Of a stretch of DNA of 45,998 bases, positions 1 through 9,287 are shown in pieces. Source of the stretch: Pseudomonadota bacterium (GTDB lineage: Bacteria > Desulfobacterota > SM23-61); assembly GCA_018819135.1 (NCBI GenBank), contig JAHJQK010000037.1:1-45998 (forward strand). Reading direction: 5' to 3'. Below the pieces are notes generated by a model. The model worked only from the letters and a program-made list of their open reading frames with translations, did not search any database and was not told the origin of the DNA. Positions within the stretch are counted from its first letter, which is position 1. Each line of letters starts with the position of its first letter. The translations under genes and the position numbers were made by a program.

Positions 1-1
1 A

Positions 2-2299
2 GCTGGGCTGAGATCGATGATGCTCGTTCCTTTGATTTCAGGAGATAACGTGATTGGAATCTTGCATTTGCAGTCAAAAAAACAAAAAGCTTACACCGAT
101 CAAGATCGCACACTGGCTGAAAATATCGCTGCTCAAATTGCTGGCGCCATCGCCAATGCCCAGCTTTATATAGAACGCATGCAGGCAGAGGAAGCAGCGC
201 GAAGAAGCGAGGAAGAAGCGAGAAGGCTGGCGCAACAGAATGCGGTCATGGCCGAAATTGGAAAGATTATCAGCTCGACCCTCGACATCGAAGAGGTGTA
301 TGAGCGTTTTGCGGAGGAGATTCATAAGCTCATTCCCTTCGACCGGATTGCGATGAACATTATTGATCCTAAAAGCTATACGTTCACCATTCCCTACGTC
401 TCAGGGATGCAAGTTACTGACCGCAGGGAAGGGGAAGTTATCCCCTTAGCCGGTACTGGCACGGAAGAAATCATGCGCACTCAGAGAAGTATATTCATCC
501 ATGAGGAAAACAGAGAAGCGATTATAAGTCGCTTACCAGGCCTTATACCCATTATTAAAGCTGGATTTCAATCGATCATCATGGTCCCGTTGATTTCGAA
601 AAATGAAGTTATCGCTGTTATAAATATTCAATCGAACCAACCGGGAGCTTATACGCAGGACGATTTGAGACTCGCCGAACGGATTAGCTCTCAGGTTGCC
701 GGCGCTATCGCCAACACTCTGCTTTTTGTTGAGCACAAACGATCCGAGGAGGCCCTGCGGGAATCGGAGGAACGGTATCGAAGCATTCTGGAGAGCATTG
801 AGGATGGCTACTACGAGGTTGACATCGCAGGAAATTTTACCTTCTTCAATGATTCCATGTGCCAAATATTGGGATATTCCAAAGAAGAAATGATGGGCAT
901 GAATAACCGGCAATACACCGATCAAAAGAACGCTAAAAAATTGTATCAGGCTTTCAATAAAGTTTTCCGAACGGAGCAATCCGCCAAAGGATACGAATGG
1001 GAGATTATAAAAAAAGATGGGACGAAGAGGGACATTGATGCTTCGGTATCGTTAATTAAGGATATTTCAGGTAACCGGATAGGGTTTAGAGGCATCGTCC
1101 GCGACATCACCGAGCGCAAGCAGGCAGAGAAAGAAATGGCGGCTCTTCAGGAGCAGTTGCGCCAGTCCCAGAAGATTGAGGCCATCGGTCAGTTAGCTGG
1201 AGGGATTGCCCATGACTTCAATAACTCCCTCACCCTGATCAAAACTTGCAGCCAGCTTGCCCTAATGGATCTCAAAGCGGGAGATCCTCTGAGGCAAACA
1301 TTCGAGATGATCGATAAAGCGACCCAGCAGTCTGCGAACTTAACCCGTCAGCTTTTGGCTTTCAGCCGCCGTCAGATCATGGAACTGAAGGTTATTGATT
1401 TAAACAATCTTTTGTTAGATATGGATAAGATGCTCCACCGGGTCATTGGGGAAGACATCGAGTTGGTAAGTGTAGTGGCGGAAGATTTGGGGAGGGTGCA
1501 GGTGGATCCGGGGCAAATGGAGCAAGTGATAATCAATCTGGCTCTGAATGCTCGGGATGCCATGCCCAGAGGGGGAAAGTTGACGATTGAGACGGCCAAC
1601 GTGGAGCTAAATGAAAAGTATGTGAATAATCATGTGGGGGTGAAGCCGGGATCTTACGTGAGGGTATCGGTGACTGATACGGGGGTGGGGATGACGCCGG
1701 AGGTAAGGGAGCGAGTTTTTGAGCCCTTTTTTACGACGAAGGAGGTGGGGAAAGGGACGGGTTTGGGGTTATCAACGGTGTATGGAATTGTGAAACAGAG
1801 TGGGGGGAATATTTGGGTGTATAGTGAGCCGGGGAAGGGAGCGACGTTTAAGGTTTATCTTCCCCAGGTGGAAGAACCGTTGGAGGAGGAAAAGGAGAAG
1901 GCGAGGCGATTGGAGAGGGAGCTTCCTCAGGGCGGAGAGACAGTGCTGGTGGCGGAGGATGATGGGGGTGTGCGGAGTTTAGTGGTGCAAATATTGAAAA
2001 AACAGGGTTATAAGGTTCTGGAGGCAGCCAATGGAGAAGAGGCGTTCACTATATGCGAGAAGCATGAAAGGGCAATAGATTTATTGGTGACGGATGTGGT
2101 GATGCCGGTGATGAGTGGGCGGGAGTTGGCTGAGCGTTTATTGCTTTTGCATCCGAAGATGAAGGTATTGTATATGTCGGGATATGCGGATGAGGCGATC
2201 GTGCGTCATGGGGTTTTGGAAGAGGGGGTTAATTTTTTTCAGAAGCCTTTTTCTATGGAAGCATTGGTGCTAAAGGTGAGGGAAGTGTTGGATAAATAA
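2..2299 (+). CDS. Hybrid sensor histidine kinase (GAF-GAF-PAS-HisKA-HATPase-REC), 5' end outside window
   Basis: Signal-transducing hybrid histidine kinase. The frame is open from base 2, so the true start lies upstream; residues are numbered from the ATG at 17. Order: end of a first GAF domain (about 1-50), coiled coil, second GAF (about 80-240), PAS with PAC tail (about 250-370), HisKA with phospho-acceptor His399 in the motif AHDFNN, HATPase with N box (NLALNARDA), G1 box DTGVGM and G2 box GKGTGLGLS, then a C-terminal receiver domain with the acidic pair EDD, phospho-acceptor Asp in VTDVVMP and the conserved Lys in QKPF. No transmembrane segment is seen in the part present, so it is probably a cytoplasmic sensor fed by small ligands through GAF/PAS. 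The 3' half has a much more G-rich codon style than the 5' half. Target regulator unknown. Confidence 0.93.
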   Translation, partial: AGLRSMMLVPLISGDNVIGILHLQSKKQKAYTDQDRTLAENIAAQIAGAIANAQLYIERMQAEEAARRSEEEARRLAQQNAVMAEIGKIISSTLDIEEVYERFAEEIHKLIPFDRIAMNIIDPKSYTFTIPYVSGMQVTDRREGEVIPLAGTGTEEIMRTQRSIFIHEENREAIISRLPGLIPIIKAGFQSIIMVPLISKNEVIAVINIQSNQPGAYTQDDLRLAERISSQVAGAIANTLLFVEHKRSEEALRESEERYRSILESIEDGYYEVDIAGNFTFFNDSMCQILGYSKEEMMGMNNRQYTDQKNAKKLYQAFNKVFRTEQSAKGYEWEIIKKDGTKRDIDASVSLIKDISGNRIGFRGIVRDITERKQAEKEMAALQEQLRQSQKIEAIGQLAGGIAHDFNNSLTLIKTCSQLALMDLKAGDPLRQTFEMIDKATQQSANLTRQLLAFSRRQIMELKVIDLNNLLLDMDKMLHRVIGEDIELVSVVAEDLGRVQVDPGQMEQVIINLALNARDAMPRGGKLTIETANVELNEKYVNNHVGVKPGSYVRVSVTDTGVGMTPEVRERVFEPFFTTKEVGKGTGLGLSTVYGIVKQSGGNIWVYSEPGKGATFKVYLPQVEEPLEEEKEKARRLERELPQGGETVLVAEDDGGVRSLVVQILKKQGYKVLEAANGEEAFTICEKHERAIDLLVTDVVMPVMSGRELAERLLLLHPKMKVLYMSGYADEAIVRHGVLEEGVNFFQKPFSMEALVLKVREVLDK

Positions 2300-2369
2300 A
2301 AAAGAGGCGAAAGGCAAAAGGCGCAAGGCGTAAGGCGTAAAAAAAGGCAGAAGGAAAACCATTTGATCC
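2300..2369. repeat. Short intergenic repeat rich in AAGGC units
   Basis: Low-complexity spacer made of repeated AGGC/AAGGCG/AAGGCGTA units between two convergent genes. A similar motif (GCATAAGGCCCAAGGCG) recurs near 29131. No gene is visible and no terminator hairpin is evident. Confidence 0.5.
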
Positions 2370-3797
2370 CTATGCGCTCTGCGCTATGCCCTTGGCGGTT
2401 TTAAATTGGCTTGAGCGGTACAGGGCGGAAAAGGCTTTGATGACTTTTTCCGGAGAGGAAAAGGCGGGAACCTGCTGATCTTCCAGCCATTCAAGGGTTT
2501 CTGAAGTTCCAGGAAGAGTTCCGGCGACCCAGATGGCGATGGGTTTGCCGGCCTTGAGGGATTGGGGAAATATTTGGAAAAACTCTCGCGGTAGGCTCGT
2601 CGCCCGAAGGGGGAGTTGAACAGCAACCGCGTCCACATTGGGGTCGGCGACAATCGATTCCAGAAGCGTAATATATACTTTTCGGGGGTCATGGAACTGC
2701 AAGGAAACACCCAGGTCAAAGGGATTACCAGAAATCTCCCAGGGAGGAAAAATAGGCTTCAGCTTTATTTTCGTTTTGGTTTGCAGTGGGGTTACAGAAA
2801 AACCCTCTTGTTGGCACAGGTCCGTAACAATCACCCCTTCCCCGCCGGGAAGAGTGGCAATGGCCAATCGCGGTCCTTTTAACCGGAGAGAGCCAAAACG
2901 ATCTAAGGCCTTGGTCAGATCGAAAAACTCTTCAATATTCTGGGCGCGAATTGCCCCGGCCTGACGCAAAGCCGCGTCGAAGACGAAATCATTTCCCTGA
3001 ACGATGACTCCAGTATGTGAAGCAGCTGCCCGGGCACCGGCCTCTGTCCGGCCGGATTTCAAAACGACCACGTGCTTATGGAGCGATGCTTCCTGAATGA
3101 GCTTAAAAAATTCACTTCCATTTCCCTCAATGCTCTCCAGATGAATGCCGATGACCCTGGTTTTAGGGTCCTGGACTAAATAGGTGAGAACATCGACCTC
3201 GTTGATGTCCATCTTGTTCCCCAGGTCGATGAGTTTATTGAGGTAAAGGTTAAAGTCGGAAAAGAGCCATTCAATTCTGGGTTCGTAAAGACCTGACTGA
3301 AAGACCAAAGAGGCGCCTCCGGTCTTCATTTTCCGGATAGCATGGAAACTTACGGCAAACTTGATTGCGGTGTTGATCGGGCTTAAGGCATTCGGGCCGA
3401 TCGCCCTGACGCCATTTTCTCGTAAAAGATCGAACATCTCTTTCTGGACTTTCCTGCCTTCCTCACCGGCCTCAGCGAACCCGCCGGCTACGATGGTGAC
3501 TCTTTTGATCCCTTTTTTGAGGCAATCCTTAAGAAGACTTAGGGTCAAAGTGTAAGGGACCGCCACAACGGCAAGGTCTACGGGGCCATCGATATCCTTC
3601 AGGGAAGGATAGGTTTTCAATCCCAGAATCTCATCTGCTTCCGGATTGACCGGGTAAATCTTCCCCTGGAAACCAAGAGTTACCAGATTGGCCACAAGAT
3701 GGTAGTTGAAGCGAAAAGGATTCCTGGAAGCCCCTACCACTGCTACGCTCTCAGGATAGAAAAATTTTTGCAGAAAATGACTGTTCATTTTTTCCAT
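2370..3797 (-). CDS. Acyl-CoA synthetase (NDP-forming)-type protein, CoA-binding and succinyl-CoA-ligase domains
   Basis: 475-residue homologue of the alpha part of ADP-forming acetyl-CoA synthetases, which interconvert acyl-CoA and acid plus NTP. Residues about 8-135 form the Rossmann CoA-binding domain (PESVAVVGAS), followed by two flavodoxin-like succinyl-CoA-ligase domains. The putative phospho-histidine is His261 in AAASHTGV. The ATP-grasp (beta) domain needed for nucleotide binding is absent and no beta subunit is encoded in the window, so the protein either pairs with a distant partner or has another CoA-linked role. The last residues (TAKGIAQSA) and stop codon are encoded inside copy C of a dispersed intergenic repeat. 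A second ATG three codons in (3788) is an alternative start; AAGGAG lies 13 bases before the first ATG. Confidence 0.85.
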   Translation of the reverse strand: MEKMNSHFLQKFFYPESVAVVGASRNPFRFNYHLVANLVTLGFQGKIYPVNPEADEILGLKTYPSLKDIDGPVDLAVVAVPYTLTLSLLKDCLKKGIKRVTIVAGGFAEAGEEGRKVQKEMFDLLRENGVRAIGPNALSPINTAIKFAVSFHAIRKMKTGGASLVFQSGLYEPRIEWLFSDFNLYLNKLIDLGNKMDINEVDVLTYLVQDPKTRVIGIHLESIEGNGSEFFKLIQEASLHKHVVVLKSGRTEAGARAAASHTGVIVQGNDFVFDAALRQAGAIRAQNIEEFFDLTKALDRFGSLRLKGPRLAIATLPGGEGVIVTDLCQQEGFSVTPLQTKTKIKLKPIFPPWEISGNPFDLGVSLQFHDPRKVYITLLESIVADPNVDAVAVQLPLRATSLPREFFQIFPQSLKAGKPIAIWVAGTLPGTSETLEWLEDQQVPAFSSPEKVIKAFSALYRSSQFKTAKGIAQSA

Positions 3798-4175
3798 CGC
3801 TTATTTATTTCTCCTTTTGCCTTGGACCTTGCACCCTGAACCTTGTCCCCTTAGCCTTCTTTTAATTTTTTCAACCTACTAAATTCGAAAGAAAAAAGCA
3901 ACATCTTCAAAGAAGATTGATCCTCATATCCCTTTTAGATTCTTACCCATTAAAGTCTGAGAATTTATCTCTGACATTTATCCGCAAGGGAGGCCTAAAT
4001 TCTAAATTCCGTTCGAAGCACGAAATTCGAAACAAGCGCCAATGTTCAAAATTCGAATTATCGAAACAAAAAAGTTTGGAATTTTGATATTTGAATTTTG
4101 AATTTGTTTAGGATTTCGATATTCGGATTTCGAAATTGAAACCAAAATTTCAAATATTTTTGGTTAGGAATGTGG
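3798..4175. other. AT-rich intergenic region with TTCGAA/GAAATTC repeats
   Basis: No gene is recognisable. From about 4010 to 4150 the sequence consists of alternating degenerate TTCGAA, AAATTCGAA and TTTGAATTT units that form several imperfect inverted repeats. It separates two divergently transcribed genes and therefore includes the upstream region of the S1-domain gene. Confidence 0.55.
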
Positions 4176-4203
4176 TTGAGTTTCAATATTCTTGTGGTAT
4201 TCT
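4176..4203 (+). promoter_or_regulatory. Candidate sigma70 promoter of the S1-domain gene
   Basis: TTGAGT (4176) and TATTCT (4198) are separated by 16 bases. Transcription would begin near 4210, which leaves a leader of about 25 bases if translation starts at the ATG at 4236. It would place the first in-frame ATG (4209) at or before the transcript start, supporting the downstream start. Confidence 0.42.
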
Positions 4204-4235
4204 AAAAAATGACTTTGCGAGAGAAGGGATTTTTT

Positions 4236-5684
4236 ATGGCCGAAGAAGAGAGGGAAGAAGAAGTCAGCTTTGCCGATCTTTTTGCAAGCAGCAATCAGAC
4301 TCCGAGGCAGAGGTTTGCTCCTGGAGATACCGTATCCGGGATCGTGGTGAAAGTTAGCAAGGAGACAGTATTTGTTGATTTAGGGGGTAAAAGCGAAGGA
4401 ATAGCCGACGTTGAAGAATTTCGGAACAAAGACGGAAACCTGAGTGTTAAAGAAGGAGATCGGGTTGAACTGCGGGTGGCATCCTTTCGGGGCGGGATTC
4501 ATCTCAGTAAGGCAATGAAAGTTCATGGCGCTCAGGCCATCCACCTGCTGCGGGAAGCCAAAAGAAATCAAATTCCAGTGGAGGGGAGAGTTGCGGCCGT
4601 TAACAAGGGAGGCTTTGAAGTTGAAATTTCCGGGATACGGGCATTTTGCCCCCTGAGCCAGATTGGCCTCCAGTATTGTGAAAAACCTGAAGAGCATGTT
4701 GGGGGTAGATACCAGTTCCGAGTTATGGAACTGGATGAGAAAGGAAAGAATATTATCCTATCCCGGCGCGCGCTCCTTCAGGAGGAACAGGACAAAAAGG
4801 CCAAAGAGACGATGTCCTCACTTAAACCTGACCTTGAACTCGAAGGAAAAGTTACAAGATTGGCTGACTTTGGCGCTTTTGTGGATATCGGGGGAATTGA
4901 AGGAATGGTTCATATTTCCGAGTTAACCCACATCAGGGTTAACCATCCTTCTGAGATCCTTGAACCGGGCCAGATGGTCAGGGTAAAGATTCTGAAGATT
5001 GAGCCGGAGAAAAATGGCCGCCAGAAAATTGCCCTTTCGTTGAAAGCTTTGGAACCTGGTGCCTGGGAAAAGGGTATTGAAATCAAAGAAGGGGATGTGA
5101 TTTCCGGGAAAGTCTCCAGGTTGACTGATTATGGAGCTTTTGTAGAAGTAGCCCCGGGTTTAGATGGCCTGGTTCATGTTTCTGAAATAAGCTATCAACG
5201 CGTTCCTCATCCGAGTCGCCTGCTTAAAGAAGGAGACCGGGTGGATGTGCTGGTTCTGAAAATAGACGAAGAAAAGCGCCGCATATCCCTTTCCATTAAA
5301 GATGCGGCCATCAAGCAACGAATGGCCGGACAGGAAGAAGAGGTACGTCTGGAAGTCGGGCAGGTCCTCAAAGGGATCGTGGAGGATCAGAAACCCTATG
5401 GACTTTTCGTAAAACTGCCGCAGATCGGTATGGATGTACGGGGCCTGCTCCCGATGGACGAATTAATTCATTCCGGGAAAGGAGATGTAAAAAAGAAGAT
5501 TCCTAAAGGGAAAGAGATTCAAGTGGAGATCGTTGCCATAGATGAAAAAGGAAGGATCCAACTTTCCCAGAAGGTGATGAAAGAAAAAGAAGACCGGGAA
5601 GCATTCGAAAAGTTTCTCAAAAAAGAAGAGAAAGTTGAGAAGCTCGGCACCCTCGGGGAGATTTTCACGAAGCTGAAGAAGTGA
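4236..5684 (+). CDS. rpsA: S1 RNA-binding domain protein (ribosomal protein S1-like), five S1 motifs
   Basis: 482-residue protein made of five consecutive S1 (OB-fold) motifs at roughly 30-97, 113-180, 199-270, 285-355 and 374-445, after an acidic N terminus (MAEEEREEE). Motifs three and four carry the classic GAFVDIGG...GMVHISEL and GAFVEVAPG...GLVHVSEI pattern. Bacterial S1 proteins bind mRNA near the ribosome-binding site and deliver it to the 30S subunit. Enterobacterial S1 has six motifs and about 557 residues, so this is a shorter type, either the organism's S1 or a paralogue. Start chosen at 4236 rather than 4209 because GAGAAGGGA sits at proper spacing and the promoter call would not leave a leader for 4209. 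It is transcribed alone, convergent with the next gene. Confidence 0.88.
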   Translation: MAEEEREEEVSFADLFASSNQTPRQRFAPGDTVSGIVVKVSKETVFVDLGGKSEGIADVEEFRNKDGNLSVKEGDRVELRVASFRGGIHLSKAMKVHGAQAIHLLREAKRNQIPVEGRVAAVNKGGFEVEISGIRAFCPLSQIGLQYCEKPEEHVGGRYQFRVMELDEKGKNIILSRRALLQEEQDKKAKETMSSLKPDLELEGKVTRLADFGAFVDIGGIEGMVHISELTHIRVNHPSEILEPGQMVRVKILKIEPEKNGRQKIALSLKALEPGAWEKGIEIKEGDVISGKVSRLTDYGAFVEVAPGLDGLVHVSEISYQRVPHPSRLLKEGDRVDVLVLKIDEEKRRISLSIKDAAIKQRMAGQEEEVRLEVGQVLKGIVEDQKPYGLFVKLPQIGMDVRGLLPMDELIHSGKGDVKKKIPKGKEIQVEIVAIDEKGRIQLSQKVMKEKEDREAFEKFLKKEEKVEKLGTLGEIFTKLKK

Positions 5685-5792
5685 ATCTTTGTCGCCCGGG
5701 ACAAGTTCATTAAAGAGAAATACTCCAATCGGCTCATTGGATTGCCTTTATATTATGCCGGACAATTCTTGTTGGCTTTTTCCACTGGGCTT

Positions 5793-7283
5793 TTAGGGTG
5801 AAGCGGAAAAGTTTTTTCTCCAGTATTCATACATCCGGAAGAGGATCTGGGCGATTTCATCCAGCCGCTGATGGATGCGAATCCCCTCACTTTGCAGGTC
5901 GAAAATGGCCTGGCTCTCCCATTGGGAGAGGCAACATCCCAGGATAACTGGCTTGCCGATCTCCTGCTGGAGTCCGTTGTAGCTGCGCATGATTTGTTCT
6001 TCCAGACCCAGGAAAAGTTTTCTCCCCAGAGGGGTTTCGTCCCGGACAAAACCCGGCCGGCCGAACCCATGGAGAACGAGGGCATCTATTTCATCTGAAG
6101 AAAGGATCACCCTACCCATGGCCAGGAGTGAATGAACTGAAAAAGCCGAAACTCCTGCTGCTCCAATGTCCACCGGATTTCGCGTAGAGGCTCGGAGCGG
6201 CATGCCCAAAGACTTCAGAGTTGTTTGAGTAGTTGCGCTCAACTCAGGGACGATCAACCCTTCTTCTTCGAGACGATCCGCAAGAGCCACGCCCCACGAT
6301 CCTCCCATCGTTACAATGGCCACCCGTTTTCCTCTCATGGGGGGGCGCTCAATTAAGGCGTGCCCCAAAGGGAGAAGAAGTTCCATGGTAGGGGAGAGAA
6401 TGACATTTACCTGATCCAAGGCTCCGCGATAGATCTCTTTCCAACCGGCAATGGCCCCCGTGTGGCTATGGGCGGCGCGAGTGCCACCCGCTGTGCGACC
6501 TGCTTTGTGGATGATGATGGGCTTTTCGCGGGGGACTCGGCGAACGATCTCCATGAAACGTCTCCCAGCGCGCAGCGTTTCGAGATACATTAAAATTCCT
6601 TTCACCTGGGGATCTCGGCCAAAGTGATCTAAAAAGTCAGTCACCTGGAGATCACATTCGTTTCCAGTGTGAATAAATTTACCTACTCCCATCCCGCGGG
6701 CAGATCCCCAGGCCAAAAGATCGTAAATGGCATACCCTCCCTGGCAGACCGCCGCCAGGGGAGTAGGGAAAAGATGTTCCGCAGAGGAGGCAGAGGCGTT
6801 GAACCTGGAATGGAGATTAAAGGTGCCACTTACATTAGGGCCAAGAATTCGCATGCCATAGGTTCGAGCCATTTGGGCCATAACCTCCTCCCGAGCTCTT
6901 CCTCCTGCTACGGCTTCCCCAAATCCGGCGGTGATGATGGTAATCCCTTTGACCCCCTTTCTTCCACAGTCAAGGATCGTTTCTTCCACCGCATCTTCCG
7001 GGATAGTAAACACCGCCAGTTCAACAGAGCCAGGAATGGACCTCATGTCCGGGAAGGCCTGGAGGCCGTATATATTGGAAGTACGGCGATTCACAGGGTA
7101 AATCTTCCCTGGATATTTCCAGGCCAGCAGGCTTTCCATAATAAATGATCCCCATGACCCGGGCCTCTCCGTGGCCCCAATCACCGCCACGCTCTCAGGT
7201 TTGATAAAAACATTTAAGTCGCTGTTCAATTCGCCTTTCCTTCCGGGCCCTGGGCGGGCTTTCATTAAAAAATTGATCAACAT
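5793..7283 (-). CDS. Acyl-CoA synthetase (NDP-forming)-type protein, second copy
   Basis: 496-residue paralogue of the gene at 2370-3797, again with the CoA-binding Rossmann domain (KPESVAVIGAT, about 28-155) and the succinyl-CoA-ligase flavodoxin-like domains, and a putative phospho-histidine His274 in AHSHTGA. It also lacks an ATP-grasp domain. The two paralogues lie on the same strand on either side of the S1-like gene but are not in one operon. Known relatives make ATP or GTP from acyl-CoA in anaerobes; with no beta subunit nearby, activity is uncertain. The N terminus is ragged: ATGs at 7283 and 7265 both precede the conserved domain by over 20 residues, so the start is not settled. Confidence 0.83.
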   Translation of the reverse strand: MLINFLMKARPGPGRKGELNSDLNVFIKPESVAVIGATERPGSWGSFIMESLLAWKYPGKIYPVNRRTSNIYGLQAFPDMRSIPGSVELAVFTIPEDAVEETILDCGRKGVKGITIITAGFGEAVAGGRAREEVMAQMARTYGMRILGPNVSGTFNLHSRFNASASSAEHLFPTPLAAVCQGGYAIYDLLAWGSARGMGVGKFIHTGNECDLQVTDFLDHFGRDPQVKGILMYLETLRAGRRFMEIVRRVPREKPIIIHKAGRTAGGTRAAHSHTGAIAGWKEIYRGALDQVNVILSPTMELLLPLGHALIERPPMRGKRVAIVTMGGSWGVALADRLEEEGLIVPELSATTQTTLKSLGMPLRASTRNPVDIGAAGVSAFSVHSLLAMGRVILSSDEIDALVLHGFGRPGFVRDETPLGRKLFLGLEEQIMRSYNGLQQEIGKPVILGCCLSQWESQAIFDLQSEGIRIHQRLDEIAQILFRMYEYWRKNFSASP

Positions 7284-7744
7284 CTCGAAATTTTATTAAG
7301 CAAATGATTCTCCAAGTGCCAGCATTTTAAAGAAAACCTCTGAAATTTCCCACCCCCTCTTTGAGACTGGGTCGCAATTTTGTTAATCGCGAGGCCCGGT
7401 CGGGAGGGCATTCTTTCGGAATCATAAGGCATCAGTTCTTCCATTTCTAAAGGCGGGGGGAAAACCAAATATTTCCGCTTTCCTCCGAATCCGCCGTCAC
7501 TCTGCGGAAGTACGCTGGAGAGTCTTATATAACTTCTTCTCCCGCCGATGCTTCCTCCTTCATGCCCTCCCGCCCGGGCCAAGACACAGTCTCTTTGCGA
7601 AAGGGGGGGCAGGGGGGATTTTGATGTTTGCTATATTGATTTTTTATATTTGTTCTCTGCGGCCTCTGCGGTGAATAGTTTTGGCTGCGGCTATGCCGCG
7701 CTGTGTTCTCTGTGGTTCAAGAGAATCTCTCAATTTAGATTTTA
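7284..7744. other. Gene-free region with dispersed repeat copies
   Basis: No credible gene. The stretch 7651-7726 is a copy of the CTCTGTG/CTCTGCGG repeat family (family B) found at many gene borders here. Positions 7686-7705 are a 20-base sequence containing the small palindrome GCGGCTATGCCGC, repeated exactly and in the same orientation at 9337-9356, so the MFS gene sits between direct copies. Confidence 0.55.
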
Positions 7745-9037
7745 TTAAGACCGGAGACGTGCCCGTACTTTCCGTGGGGCAGCCAGCCAGATGGCCGCGC
7801 AGGCCACGGCGAACGAAACAATAGCCGCAATGAAAGCGAACAGGTAATTCCCGGTGAGTTCGAAAAGCCATCCTCCCAGCCAGGGACCTATGGCGCCCCC
7901 AAAAGCAAATCCAACCCAGATTGCTCCGATGGTAAATCCCACCTTGGGCCCCTGGAAAATGTCCGTGACCGAAGCGGCAATGGTGGGGGCGCTGAGCCCG
8001 TTGGCCGCGCCAAGGGTTATGGCATAGTAATAGAGCATCCAGGGATGGGAGGCGTCGCGAATGAGGGCCAGAACAATTATGCCGGAAATGCCGATTCCTG
8101 TACCGATCGTTATGGTGATTTCCCGTCCAATCCGGTCGGAGATCAGGCCGGCCATGGACCCAAAGGCGAACATTACTCCGGATAAGGCCAAGACGGAAGA
8201 AGCGAAAATTTTAGAAAACCCCACATCGATGGCAAAAACAACCTGATGAGCGACTAATATATGCTGCATAATTCCCCACTGGCAAAAGGTGGTCAGAGCA
8301 AGCAGCCAGAAACGGCTCGTTTTCACAGCTTTCGAAAAAGTCCAGTCTACCGCTGCCCATGCTGGGTCCATAACTTGAAAATCATTTATTACCCGGGCGG
8401 AAGGTCTCTCTTTTTCTTCGATCAGTCCATCCCGCAAGAGGCCCATATCTCGGGGGTGGTAGCGCACGATGAATATGACTAAGGGGAGCATCACTCCTCC
8501 GAGGATGAAGCCTTCAATCAAAAAGGTATTGCGCCAACCCGTGCGATCGATCAGCCAGGCGATTGCCGGGTAACAGGCGAAGGCCCCACCGGAGCCCGCG
8601 AAGATGAGGGAGAGGGCTAAACCCCGCTTTTTTTCGAACCAATTCCGGATGACGGTGGTAAAGGGGACCGATCCCATAAGACAGAGGCCCATACCGGCGA
8701 TGATCCCGAAACTGACCCAAAAATGCCAGAGTTCATTTCCCCAGCAGGACAGGATTAAACCAAGGGATAACAAGATGGCGCCGAGCACCATTGTTTTCCG
8801 GGGGCCGGTTCGATCGACCAAGTATCCCGTTAAAGGAGCGGTGAGCCCGTAAATGAGAATATGAACCGAGAACATAGTGGCCGTGATATCCCTCGGCCAT
8901 TTAAACTCTTCGAGCAGGGAAGGGAAAATGACTGAAAAGGAGTAACGCGATCCATAACCCAGAGCATAGGCAATCGTGCCGACGAAGGTAATGTACCAGC
9001 CGTAAAAAAAGGGAGAATTTTTCCGTTTACTTGCCAC
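7745..9037 (-). CDS. MFS transporter (oxalate/formate antiporter or monocarboxylate type)
   Basis: 430-residue integral membrane protein with about twelve hydrophobic segments split 6+6 by a charged central loop (about 185-220). The N-terminal FFYGWYITFVGTIAY and the motif-A loop GYLVDRTGPRKT are typical of the OFA/monocarboxylate-porter branch of the major facilitator superfamily, so a small organic acid is a likely substrate (inference). The start is a GTG at 9037 preceded by AGGAAAA. It is divergent from the SDR gene, which may act on a related compound, and is flanked by direct copies of a 20-base repeat. The exact substrate cannot be read from sequence. Confidence 0.87.
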   Translation of the reverse strand: MASKRKNSPFFYGWYITFVGTIAYALGYGSRYSFSVIFPSLLEEFKWPRDITATMFSVHILIYGLTAPLTGYLVDRTGPRKTMVLGAILLSLGLILSCWGNELWHFWVSFGIIAGMGLCLMGSVPFTTVIRNWFEKKRGLALSLIFAGSGGAFACYPAIAWLIDRTGWRNTFLIEGFILGGVMLPLVIFIVRYHPRDMGLLRDGLIEEKERPSARVINDFQVMDPAWAAVDWTFSKAVKTSRFWLLALTTFCQWGIMQHILVAHQVVFAIDVGFSKIFASSVLALSGVMFAFGSMAGLISDRIGREITITIGTGIGISGIIVLALIRDASHPWMLYYYAITLGAANGLSAPTIAASVTDIFQGPKVGFTIGAIWVGFAFGGAIGPWLGGWLFELTGNYLFAFIAAIVSFAVACAAIWLAAPRKVRARLRS

Positions 9038-9110
9038 AATTTTCCTAAGTTGTTATCCTTTTCCTCGGCTGCGTCCGGGAAAAGTGACCCCTGAGGGGCA
9101 GCCCGAAGTC

Positions 9111-9140
9111 ATGATAGCACAGTTTAAAAAATTCAAGCAA
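9111..9140 (-). promoter_or_regulatory. Weak candidate promoter for the MFS gene
   Basis: On the minus strand TTGCTT (rightmost bases 9135-9140) and TATCAT (9111-9116) are 18 bases apart, giving a leader of about 67 bases. The leader contains a short CCCCT-AGGGG hairpin. Weak -35 match, so tentative. Confidence 0.3.
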
Positions 9141-9206
9141 TTAGTAAGAGGATTTTATGAAAACCTTCTTGCGATTTGGTTCGGTTTAGAGGTAAGATTG
9201 TTGCCC

Positions 9207-9252
9207 GTAAGTAGAAAAAAGGTTTTTTAAACCTTTCCTCTGTACTACTTAC
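9207..9252. repeat. Nested double inverted repeat in the MFS/SDR divergent region
   Basis: An outer perfect 8-bp inverted repeat GTAAGTAG (9207-9214) / CTACTTAC (9245-9252) encloses an inner perfect 8-bp hairpin AAAGGTTT-TTT-AAACCTTT (9218-9236). It lies between two divergent genes, so it may be an operator or cruciform-forming element rather than a terminator. Function is inferred only. Confidence 0.6.
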
Positions 9253-9287
9253 GTTCAATTTCTGAAAATTTTATTACGCATATTTTA

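Noticed and set aside
5724-5741. Hairpin TCCAAT/ATTGGA as a terminator between convergent genes
   Set aside because: Only six base pairs, no G/C-rich stem, and no T-run of useful length.
7277-7582. Minus-strand ORF of 101 codons upstream of the second CoA-ligase gene
   Set aside because: Gly/Arg-rich translation without domain signal and no conserved start context.
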